DNA from: CBDCFT01 sp965216365 | GTDB lineage: Bacteria > Pseudomonadota > Gammaproteobacteria > Arenicellales > CBDCFT01 | Length of the DNA stretch: 64,000 nt | Assembly: GCA_965216365.1 (NCBI GenBank) | Contig: CBDCFT010000059.1 | Coordinates: 1-64,000 of the forward strand | Direction of reading: 5' to 3' | Shown: positions 34,615-42,081 of the stretch, piece after piece | How positions within the stretch are numbered: position 1 is the stretch's first letter | Layout of the letters: each line of letters opens with the position of its first letter | Position numbers and translations under genes: made by a program | The notes under the pieces: model-generated | What the model was told of the DNA's origin: nothing | The model's database searches: none | What the model saw: the letters and a program-made list of their open reading frames with translations, nothing else

Positions 34615-35979
34615 GTGGAACGGAAATATTTCGGCACAGACGGCGTTCGCGGTAGGGTGGGTGACGAACCCATCACGCCAGCCACGGTAATGAAACTCGG
34701 TTGGGCGGTCGGGCGCGTACTCGGTGCAGGATCGTCCAATGCGCGCATCTTGATTGGCAAGGACACGCGGGTTTCGGGATACATGCTCGAATCCGCTTTG
34801 GAAGCCGGTCTGTCCGCCGCCGGTGTTGATATTTCCCTTATCGGGCCAATGCCAACCCCGGGCATCGCCTACCTCACGCGTACCTCGCGCGCCCAGGCCG
34901 GGATCGTAATCAGCGCATCGCACAATCCTTATTTTGATAATGGAATCAAGTTCTTTTCAGCGAAAGGTCAGAAGTTACCTGACGATGTGGAGTTGGAAAT
35001 AGAACAGGCAATGGGTGAACCCATGAGTATTGTCGAGTCCGCGTCGCTGGGCAAAGCCGAGCGCTTCGCAGATGCCGCCGGACGTTATATTGAATTCTGC
35101 AAAAGCACTGTGCCTTATCGTTTGACGCTCAAGGAGCTGCGCCTGGTGGTCGATTGTGCTCACGGTGCTGCTTATCACGTTGCCCCGAATGTGTTTGAGG
35201 AACTGGGTGCTGACGTAACGGCGATCGGGCATCAACCCGACGGTTTCAATATCAACGAACAATGCGGCTCGACCCATCCACAGGCGTTACAGGCCAAAGT
35301 ATTGGAAACCCAGGCAGATATCGGCATTGCGCTGGACGGGGATGGTGATCGCCTGATTCTGGTCGATGCTATGGGAGAAATTGTCGATGGCGATGAGATT
35401 CTCTATATCATGTCTCAGCATCGGCTTAAAAAATCAAGATTGAATGGCGGCCTGGTGGGAACGTTGATGACTAATCTCGGACTTGAGCAAGCCTGTGCGC
35501 GGGCGAATATACCGTTCGTGCGTGCGGCGGTAGGCGATCGCTACGTGTTGGAGCAGCTTGCCGTGGAACAATGGGAACTCGGCGGTGAAACGTCAGGGCA
35601 CATTATCTGCCTGGATAAGACGACAACCGGCGATGCCATCATCGCGGCCTTGGAATTATTGCAGGTGATGGTGAATACGGGAAAATCGTTGAATGACTTG
35701 AAAACCGGCATGGAAAAGTTTCCGCAGAAAATGATTAACGTGCGTCTCGAGAACGGAAAGTCATCGCAAACCGCCGAGATTATTGATTGCGCATCGGTTG
35801 GCGATGCGGTCAAACAGGCGCAATCCGAATTGTCCAGCAATGGTCGTGTGGTACTGCGGCCGTCAGGGACAGAGCCTTTGATACGTGTGATGGTCGAGGG
35901 TAACAATTCATCACAGGTAGACAGAATAACCCGGCAACTGGCACAAACCGTCGAAACGACAGCCAAGTCGCTGGGCTGA
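34615..35979 (+). CDS. glmM: Phosphoglucosamine mutase
   Basis: Converts glucosamine-6-phosphate to glucosamine-1-phosphate for UDP-GlcNAc, needed for peptidoglycan and LPS. The 454-residue protein starts KYFGTDGVRGRVG. The phosphoserine loop GIVISASHNPYFDNGIKFF, the metal-binding loop IALDGDGDRLILVD, the sugar-binding GGETSGHII and the phosphate-binding RPSGTEPLIRVMVEG are all present. The start is GTG at 34615 just before the conserved N-terminus, with no strong ribosome site. folP is absent from its usual place upstream. Confidence 0.96.
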   Translation: MERKYFGTDGVRGRVGDEPITPATVMKLGWAVGRVLGAGSSNARILIGKDTRVSGYMLESALEAGLSAAGVDISLIGPMPTPGIAYLTRTSRAQAGIVISASHNPYFDNGIKFFSAKGQKLPDDVELEIEQAMGEPMSIVESASLGKAERFADAAGRYIEFCKSTVPYRLTLKELRLVVDCAHGAAYHVAPNVFEELGADVTAIGHQPDGFNINEQCGSTHPQALQAKVLETQADIGIALDGDGDRLILVDAMGEIVDGDEILYIMSQHRLKKSRLNGGLVGTLMTNLGLEQACARANIPFVRAAVGDRYVLEQLAVEQWELGGETSGHIICLDKTTTGDAIIAALELLQVMVNTGKSLNDLKTGMEKFPQKMINVRLENGKSSQTAEIIDCASVGDAVKQAQSELSSNGRVVLRPSGTEPLIRVMVEGNNSSQVDRITRQLAQTVETTAKSLG

Positions 35980-36076
35980 CTTGATCTAACCCGGATATTC
36001 GTTGCTTTATTGCCGATGCGCCGGTAACATCCGGCCCGATTTTTCACCCCTGATCTCAACTGCGTAAAGGACCTCA

Positions 36077-36835
36077 TTGACCCAACATTCGAGAAAGCCC
36101 CTGGTTGCCGGCAACTGGAAAATGAACATGAACCGGCAGTCGGCACTGGATTTGGCGAAAACGGTATGTAATGAAATTAGCGGTGAAAACACCGAAGTCC
36201 TGTTGTGCCCACCGTCGATCCTGATACCGGCGGTAACGGTCGTAATTGAGTCGAGCAAGGTGAAGCTGGGCGCGCAAAACATGAACGAGCACGACTCGGG
36301 TGCACATACGGGTGAAATATCCGCGCAAATGTTGAAGGATTTCGACTGCACATACGTTATCCTTGGACATTCGGAGCGGCGTCATATTTACGGTGAAACC
36401 GATGCAATGGTGGCTGCTAAAACCGTGGCCGCAATCGACAATGGCATTACACCCATCGTGTGTGTCGGTGAGACGCTGGACGAACGCGAGTCCGATGCTA
36501 CTGAAGCGGTGGTGTTAAGGCAACTGGATGCCGTGTTAACGGCAGCAGGCGCGGATCAATTCAAGAACGCGGTCGTTGCGTATGAACCGGTGTGGGCGAT
36601 TGGCACGGGTAAAACTGCATCGCCGGAGCAGGCGCAGGCGGTTCACGCTGTTTTGCGCGACAGACTGGCCGGTGCGAATGCAGGTGCAGAAAGCGTGCGG
36701 ATATTATACGGCGGCAGTGTCAAAGCAGATAACGCGGCGACTTTATTTGAACAAGCGGATATCGATGGTGGTTTGATCGGTGGCGCTTCACTCAAAGCAG
36801 ACGAATTTTTAGCGATCTGCCAAGCGGCAGGTTAA
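36077..36835 (+). CDS. tpiA: Triosephosphate isomerase
   Basis: Interconverts glyceraldehyde-3-phosphate and dihydroxyacetone phosphate. The 252-residue TIM barrel has the catalytic Lys in VAGNWKMNMNR, the His in YVILGHSERRHIYGE, and the Glu and flexible loop in AYEPVWAIGTGKTAS, ending with ILYGGSVKADNAA and GGLIGGASLKADEFL. The start is TTG, with AAAGGAC upstream and no in-frame ATG before the conserved residues. It is followed 9 bases later by secG, a usual neighbour. Confidence 0.96.
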   Translation: MTQHSRKPLVAGNWKMNMNRQSALDLAKTVCNEISGENTEVLLCPPSILIPAVTVVIESSKVKLGAQNMNEHDSGAHTGEISAQMLKDFDCTYVILGHSERRHIYGETDAMVAAKTVAAIDNGITPIVCVGETLDERESDATEAVVLRQLDAVLTAAGADQFKNAVVAYEPVWAIGTGKTASPEQAQAVHAVLRDRLAGANAGAESVRILYGGSVKADNAATLFEQADIDGGLIGGASLKADEFLAICQAAG

Positions 36836-36844
36836 GGAAGCAGA

Positions 36845-37219
36845 ATGTTAATTAACGTGGTATTGGTAGTTCATGTATTAGTCGCGGTGGCTATCGTTGT
36901 GCTGGTATTGTTACAACAAGGCCGTGGTGCGGATGCAGGCGCGGCATTCGGTGGCGGCGGCGGTTCGCAAAGCCTGTTCGGTGCGCAGGGATCGGCCAAC
37001 TTTCTCAGCCGGACGACCGCTATATTGGCGACTATCTTTTTTCTCACCAGTTTGGGTTTGGCGTACATTTACAACCAAAGCACGGAACGCCGCAGTGTGA
37101 CGGAAAATCTGCCTGCGGTGGAAACCCAGACGGAGTTGCCTGAAACGCCTCAAACCGAAACAACGGAAACTGATCAGGGATCTGAAGTTCCGTCGGCACC
37201 GTCCGGCGAAAGTCAATAG
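36845..37219 (+). CDS. secG: Protein translocase subunit SecG
   Basis: Small inner-membrane partner of SecYE in the Sec channel. The 124-residue product has two transmembrane helices (LINVVLVVHVLVAVAIVVLVLLQ and ATILATIFFLTSLGLAYIY) around the conserved cytosolic QQGRGADAGAAFGGGGG...LFG loop. The C-terminal 40 residues are acidic and Thr/Pro rich, a variable tail. It follows tpiA by 9 bases and precedes tRNA-Leu, as in many gammaproteobacteria. Confidence 0.94.
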   Translation: MLINVVLVVHVLVAVAIVVLVLLQQGRGADAGAAFGGGGGSQSLFGAQGSANFLSRTTAILATIFFLTSLGLAYIYNQSTERRSVTENLPAVETQTELPETPQTETTETDQGSEVPSAPSGESQ

Positions 37220-37289
37220 TTTTCGATCCAAAGCGGCGACAACGACGTTCATGGTTAGGTCGCCATGCTAGGATATGGTACGGGTTACA

Positions 37290-37374
37290 GCCGAAGTGGT
37301 GGAATTGGTAGACACGCCGTCTTGAGGGGGCGGTGGCGCGAGCCGTGCCGGTTCGAGTCCGGCCTTCGGCACCA
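37290..37374 (+). tRNA. tRNA-Leu (GAG)
   Basis: An 85-base tRNA with the CCA end encoded. Acceptor arms are GCCGAAG and CTTCGGC, the D-loop region TGGTGGAATTGGTAGACACG is class II, the anticodon loop CTTGAGG has anticodon GAG, there is a long variable arm, and the TTCGAGTCC T-arm is intact. It matches E. coli-type tRNA-Leu(GAG), and its position between secG and nuoA is typical. Confidence 0.95.
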
Positions 37375-37417
37375 GGGATATCCGGTATTTAACCGTCAAT
37401 GACATTATAATAACTGA

Positions 37418-37774
37418 ATGCTTGAAAACTACGTTCCAATATTGATCTTTCTCGGTGTTGCCGCGGTCATTGGTGTTGTACCGTTGGCATTGGGTCGTTT
37501 GCTGGGTCCACACCAACCGGATGATGAAAAACTATCGCCTTACGAATGCGGTTTTGAAGCCTTCGAAGATTCGCGCATGAAATTCGATGTGCGTTATTAC
37601 CTGGTCGCCATCCTGTTCATTATTTTTGATCTTGAGATCGCGTTTCTTTTTCCGTGGGCTATCGTGTTGGATGAAATCGGCTCATTCGGTTTCATCGCCA
37701 TGATGATTTTTCTGGCCGTTCTTGTGGTCGGATTTATTTATGAATGGATGAAAGGGGCGCTGGAATGGGAGTAA
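37418..37774 (+). CDS. nuoA: NADH-quinone oxidoreductase subunit A
   Basis: Small membrane subunit of Complex I at the junction with the peripheral arm. The 118-residue protein has three transmembrane helices and the conserved SPYECGFEAFEDSRMKFDVRYYLVAILFIIFDLEIAFLFPW loop and helix. It is the first gene of the fourteen-gene nuo operon, after tRNA-Leu; nuoB follows after 4 bases. Confidence 0.96.
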   Translation: MLENYVPILIFLGVAAVIGVVPLALGRLLGPHQPDDEKLSPYECGFEAFEDSRMKFDVRYYLVAILFIIFDLEIAFLFPWAIVLDEIGSFGFIAMMIFLAVLVVGFIYEWMKGALEWE

Positions 37775-37778
37775 CGCC

Positions 37779-38255
37779 GTGCCGATAGAAGGAGTATTGA
37801 ACCAGGGGTTCGCCACCACCTCGCTGGACAAACTCATCAACTGGGCGCGCACCGGAGCGATGTGGCCAATGACTTTCGGTCTGGCCTGTTGTGCCGTGGA
37901 AATGATGCACGCCGGTGCATCGCGTTACGATCTTGATCGTTTCGGAATTATATTCCGTCCCAGCCCACGTCAATCCGATGTCATGATTGTCGCCGGTACG
38001 CTGGTTAATAAAATGGCGCCGGCCTTGCGCAAGGTGTATGACCAAATGCCCGAACCGCGCTGGGTCATTTCAATGGGTTCGTGCGCTAACGGCGGTGGCT
38101 ATTATCATTACTCGTACTCAGTCGTTCGAGGTTGTGACCGCATTGTGCCGGTGGATGTCTACGTTCCGGGCTGCCCGCCGACAGCGGAAGCGCTCTTGTA
38201 TGGGATTATTCAGTTGCAGAAGAAGATTAAACGCACCAACACAATTGCCCGCTAA
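37779..38255 (+). CDS. nuoB: NADH-quinone oxidoreductase subunit B
   Basis: Carries iron-sulfur cluster N2, the last electron carrier before quinone. The 158-residue product has the adjacent cysteines in TFGLACCAVEMMHAGASRYD, then MGSCANGGGYYHYSYSVVRGCDRIVPVDVYVPGCPPTAEALLYG containing the remaining ligands. The start is GTG at 37779. A 146-base gap with hairpins separates it from nuoC, the only large gap in the operon. Confidence 0.96.
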   Translation: MPIEGVLNQGFATTSLDKLINWARTGAMWPMTFGLACCAVEMMHAGASRYDLDRFGIIFRPSPRQSDVMIVAGTLVNKMAPALRKVYDQMPEPRWVISMGSCANGGGYYHYSYSVVRGCDRIVPVDVYVPGCPPTAEALLYGIIQLQKKIKRTNTIAR

Positions 38256-38401
38256 AAAATGGCTGCGCTTAGTCAATATTTCGTTGAAAATGCTCTCAAA
38301 ATACTCATGTATTGTCACATACACTCCGTTTTTTCGCGCATTTTCGCCTCGTCTTGCCGTCGCTCGCTCATTTTTTAATGCCTGTTTAGCCTCGCGCAAA
38401 T
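38256..38401 (+). other. Intergenic insert between nuoB and nuoC
   Basis: This 146-base stretch contains GTAT...ATAC (a small hairpin around 38310-38325), a T6 run, then TCGCGCATTTTCGCC and GTCTTGCCGTCGCTCGCTC. It has no open frame and no ribosome site until near nuoC. It resembles dispersed intergenic repeats I associate with gammaproteobacteria, but I cannot show a second copy here. Confidence 0.45.
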
Positions 38402-39082
38402 ATGCCCAAGATTGAAAAATTATCGAATAGGATAAACAGCGTACTCGGTGATGCGATCAGTGAATCGACGATTGCATTGGGCGAACTTACTATTGAAATA
38501 GTGCGCGACCGCCTGGTCGATGTGTGTACCCTGTTGCGGGACAATCCTGAATTGCAGTTCGAGCAGTTGATCGATATCTGTGGTGTCGACTATTCGCATT
38601 ACGGGTGTGATGAAGGCGGCAAACCCTGGGTGGGTTCCAGTTCATCGCAACAACACCTGGGTGACCGCATCGACAACACTAACAGCCGTCATCAAGGCCC
38701 GCGTTTTGCTGTGGTGTATCACCTGTTGTCGGTCAGTCAAAATCATCGCGTGCGCTTGCGTGTCATGCTGGACGATGAATTTCCCGCCTTGCCGTCCGTC
38801 GTCAGTGTCTGGCATTCAGCGGATTGGTATGAGCGCGAAACCTTCGATTTGTTCGGTATTGTATTTGAAGGCCACCCGGACTTGCGCCGTATCTTGACCG
38901 ACTATGGTTTTATCGGCCATCCATTTAGAAAAGATTTTCCCATTTCAGGACATGTGGAAATGCGCTACGACGCGGATAAAGGTCGGGTAATTTATCAACC
39001 GGTTACCATCGAACCACGTGTGCTGGTACCGCGTATGATTCGTGACAGCGCTGCCGCGACAGAACAATCCGGCAATGGCTGA
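38402..39082 (+). CDS. nuoC: NADH-quinone oxidoreductase subunit C
   Basis: Peripheral-arm subunit, here a separate gene and not a nuoCD fusion. The 226-residue protein has the 30 kDa-subunit hallmarks: VYHLLSVSQNHRVRLRVMLDD, SVWHSADWYERETFDLFGIVFEGHPDLRRILTDYGF and HPFRKDFPISGHVEMRYD. Residues 80-100 hold a Ser/Gln-rich insert. Its 3' end overlaps the start of nuoD (ATG at 39075). Confidence 0.95.
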   Translation: MPKIEKLSNRINSVLGDAISESTIALGELTIEIVRDRLVDVCTLLRDNPELQFEQLIDICGVDYSHYGCDEGGKPWVGSSSSQQHLGDRIDNTNSRHQGPRFAVVYHLLSVSQNHRVRLRVMLDDEFPALPSVVSVWHSADWYERETFDLFGIVFEGHPDLRRILTDYGFIGHPFRKDFPISGHVEMRYDADKGRVIYQPVTIEPRVLVPRMIRDSAAATEQSGNG

Positions 39083-40328
39083 AATCCGTAACTACACCAT
39101 GAACTTTGGCCCGCAGCATCCTGCGGCCCACGGTGTATTGCGTGTGGTTATGGAAATGGACGGCGAAGTGATAGAGCGGGTCGATCCGCACATCGGGTTA
39201 CTGCATCGCGGCACGGAAAAACTAGCCGAAACCAAACCATTCAACCAAACCATCGGTTACATGGATCGTCTGGATTACGTGTCCATGATGTGTAGCGAGC
39301 ACGGTTATGTCAGCGCGATTGAAAAGCTGTTGGAAATCTCGCCACCCATACGCGCGCAATACATTCGCGTCATGTTCGACGAGATCACACGCATCCTGAA
39401 TCACCTGTTATGGCTGGGCGCGCATGCTTTAGATGTTGGTGCAATGACGGTGTTCCTGTATTGTTTTCGTGAACGCGAAGATCTGATGGATTGCTACGAA
39501 GCCGCCTCCGGTGCGCGTTTGCACGCGACCTATTATCGTCCGGGTGGGGTGTATCGCGATTTGCCCGACACTATGCCGAAGTATGAGGCTTCGAAATGGC
39601 ACAACGATAAAGATGTCGCTCGTTTGAACGAAGCACGGGAAGGGTCGTTGCTGGATTTTATCTGGATGTTTACCGAGCGATTTCCAAAACGCGTCGACGA
39701 GTACGAAACCCTGTTAACGGACAACCGCATCTGGAAACAACGCACCGTGAATATCGGTGTAGTGTCGCCGGAACGTGCGTTGCAACTCGGCTTTACCGGC
39801 CCGATGATTCGTGGTTCGGGTTTTGCCTGGGATGTGCGTAAGAAACAACCTTATGCGGTTTACGACAAAATGGATTTCGATATTCCTGTTGGTGTCAACG
39901 GCGATTGCTATGACCGCTACCTGGTGCGTATCGAAGAAATGCGCCAGTCAAACAATATCATTCGTCAATGCGTCGAGTGGTTACGTGCGAATCCAGGCCC
40001 GGTCATGGTGGAAAATCAGAAAATCGCACCGCCCAAACGCACTACCATGAAACAGGACATGGAATCGCTGATTCATCATTTCAAATTATTTACCGAAGGG
40101 TTTTGCGTGCCGGATGGCGAAGTGTATGCGGCGGTGGAAGCACCCAAAGGCGAGTTTGGCATATACCTCATTTCAGACGGTGCGAACAAACCATATCGTT
40201 TGAAAATCCGCGCACCGGGATTTGCTCATCTTGCGTCATTGAATGAAATGTCCAGCGGACATATGTTGGCCGACATGGTGGCGATAATCGGCACGCAGGA
40301 TATCGTGTTCGGGGAGATTGACCGCTGA
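39075..40328 (+). CDS. nuoD: NADH-quinone oxidoreductase subunit D
   Basis: The 49 kDa-type subunit, forming part of the quinone site with NuoB. The 417-residue product begins AEIRNYTMNFGPQHPAAHGVLR and includes RGTEKLAETKPFNQTIGYMDRLDYVSMM and GSGFAWDVRKKQPYAVYD. I start it at 39075, where the conserved N-terminus begins and overlaps nuoC by 8 bases, not at an in-frame ATG 33 bases upstream. Its stop overlaps the nuoE start (TGATG). Confidence 0.96.
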   Translation: MAEIRNYTMNFGPQHPAAHGVLRVVMEMDGEVIERVDPHIGLLHRGTEKLAETKPFNQTIGYMDRLDYVSMMCSEHGYVSAIEKLLEISPPIRAQYIRVMFDEITRILNHLLWLGAHALDVGAMTVFLYCFREREDLMDCYEAASGARLHATYYRPGGVYRDLPDTMPKYEASKWHNDKDVARLNEAREGSLLDFIWMFTERFPKRVDEYETLLTDNRIWKQRTVNIGVVSPERALQLGFTGPMIRGSGFAWDVRKKQPYAVYDKMDFDIPVGVNGDCYDRYLVRIEEMRQSNNIIRQCVEWLRANPGPVMVENQKIAPPKRTTMKQDMESLIHHFKLFTEGFCVPDGEVYAAVEAPKGEFGIYLISDGANKPYRLKIRAPGFAHLASLNEMSSGHMLADMVAIIGTQDIVFGEIDR

Positions 40329-40801
40329 TGAATCAAGTGTTGTCCAACGCAACCGTGGCGAAAATCGAAAAAGAATTCGTCAAGTATCCGACCAAGCAAG
40401 CAGTTGTAAAATCAGCCTTGCGTTACGCCCAGGATGAACACGGTTGGGTCAGCGATGATATTGTTAAAGCGGTGGCCGAATTGCTGGAACTGGAACCGAT
40501 CCAGGTTTACGAAGTCGCGACGTTTTACGATCACTACGATACCAAACCTGCCGGCCGTCACAAAATAAAAGTCTGCACGAATATATCCTGCATGTTATGC
40601 GGATCGGACGATGTGGTGGATCACCTGCAAAACAAACTCGGTATTAAATTTGGTGAGACTACCGAAGACGGCCGTTTCACTTTATACGAGTCGGAGTGTC
40701 TCGCTGCCTGTGCTGCCGCACCCATGATGATGATCGGTAATGACTATCATGAAAATCTGACGCCGGAGAAAATCGACGGCATTCTGGACGGGTTGGAGTA
40801 A
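40328..40801 (+). CDS. nuoE: NADH-quinone oxidoreductase subunit E
   Basis: Carries the 2Fe-2S cluster N1a in the NADH-dehydrogenase module. The 157-residue thioredoxin-like protein has the cluster ligands in VCTNISCMLCGSDDVVDHL and SECLAACAAAPMMMIGNDYHENL, as in the 24 kDa subunit. Its ATG overlaps the nuoD stop by one base, and nuoF follows 4 bases after its stop. Confidence 0.96.
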   Translation: MNQVLSNATVAKIEKEFVKYPTKQAVVKSALRYAQDEHGWVSDDIVKAVAELLELEPIQVYEVATFYDHYDTKPAGRHKIKVCTNISCMLCGSDDVVDHLQNKLGIKFGETTEDGRFTLYESECLAACAAAPMMMIGNDYHENLTPEKIDGILDGLE

Positions 40802-40805
40802 TCGT

Positions 40806-42074
40806 ATGGGACTGCATGTTTGTTTGCCCGATCCGAGCGTTGACCAGCCGTGGACAATGGCTGCTTATGAAAGTCAGGGTGGTTATTCGGCCTGGCGCAA
40901 GATTCTGCAGGAAAAAACACCGCCGGAAGATATTATCGAAGAGTTAAAAACATCCGGGTTACGTGGCCGTGGCGGAGCTGGTTTTCCGACCGGTTTGAAA
41001 ATGAGTTTTATGCCGCGTAATGCGCCGGGGCAAAAATACCTCGTGTGTAATTCCGATGAGAGCGAACCGGGAACGTGCAAAGACCGCGACATACTGCGTT
41101 TTAACCCGCATGCGCTGGTCGAGGGTATGGCCATAGGCGCTTACAGCATGGGTGCAACCGTGGCATACAACTATATTCGTGGCGAATTTTATGAACCCTA
41201 CACACGTTTCGAAGCAGCGCTGCAAGAAGCGCGCGATGCCGGTCTAATAGGGAAAGACCTGCAGGGTTCGGGCATCGATATCGAGATTTTTACCTCGCGT
41301 GGCGCCGGCGCCTATATCTGCGGCGAAGAAACCGCCCTGCTGGAATCGCTGGAAGGCAAAAAGGGGCAACCACGGTTCAAGCCACCGTTCCCGGCGCAGG
41401 TTGGTGCGTTTGGTCGCCCGACCACGGTTAACAACACCGAATCACTGGCCTCGATTTCGACTATTATGCGCAAGGGTGCGCAGTGGTTTGCTGACTTAGG
41501 TCCGCCGAATAATGGGGGCAGTAAGATATTTTCGGTGAGTGGTCACGTCGCCAGGCCCGGCAATTACGAAGTACCTCTGGGCACATCGTTTAAGGACTTG
41601 CTGGAAATGGCCGGCGGTATGCGTGACGGTAAACAACTAAAAGCTGTTATACCCGGCGGCTCGTCGGTGCCGGTGTTGCCTGCGGAAAAAATCCTCGCCG
41701 CCAACATGGATTACGACTCGCTGCAGGAAGCGGGTTCCATGCTGGGTGCGGGTTCCGTGATCGTGATGGATGAAACCACGTGTATGGTGCGCGTGCTGGA
41801 GCGAATTTCTTATTTCTACTATGTCGAGTCCTGCGGTCAATGCACGCCGTGTCGCGAAGGCACGGGTTGGTTGTATCGTGTGATTAATCGTATTCGTAAC
41901 GGCCGTGGTCAACCTGAGGATCTTGATCTATTGGTGGACATGGCAAATCGCATCGAGGGACGAACCATTTGCGCACTCGGTGATGCAGCGGCCTGGCCGG
42001 TGCAGAGCTTTATGAAGCACTATCGACACGAATTTGCCGCCATGATTCCGGGCGCACAACAGAAGGCGGCGTAA
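40806..42074 (+). CDS. nuoF: NADH-quinone oxidoreductase subunit F
   Basis: NADH- and FMN-binding subunit where electrons enter Complex I. The 422-residue protein has the glycine-rich SGLRGRGGAGFPTGLKMSFMP, the nucleotide loop CNSDESEPGTCKDRDILR, GAGAYICGEETALLESLEGK, and the 4Fe-4S (N3) ligands in VESCGQCTPCREGTGWL with a later Cys in RTICALGDAAAWP. All expected residues are present. Confidence 0.97.
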   Translation: MGLHVCLPDPSVDQPWTMAAYESQGGYSAWRKILQEKTPPEDIIEELKTSGLRGRGGAGFPTGLKMSFMPRNAPGQKYLVCNSDESEPGTCKDRDILRFNPHALVEGMAIGAYSMGATVAYNYIRGEFYEPYTRFEAALQEARDAGLIGKDLQGSGIDIEIFTSRGAGAYICGEETALLESLEGKKGQPRFKPPFPAQVGAFGRPTTVNNTESLASISTIMRKGAQWFADLGPPNNGGSKIFSVSGHVARPGNYEVPLGTSFKDLLEMAGGMRDGKQLKAVIPGGSSVPVLPAEKILAANMDYDSLQEAGSMLGAGSVIVMDETTCMVRVLERISYFYYVESCGQCTPCREGTGWLYRVINRIRNGRGQPEDLDLLVDMANRIEGRTICALGDAAAWPVQSFMKHYRHEFAAMIPGAQQKAA

Positions 42075-42081
42075 GTATAGT

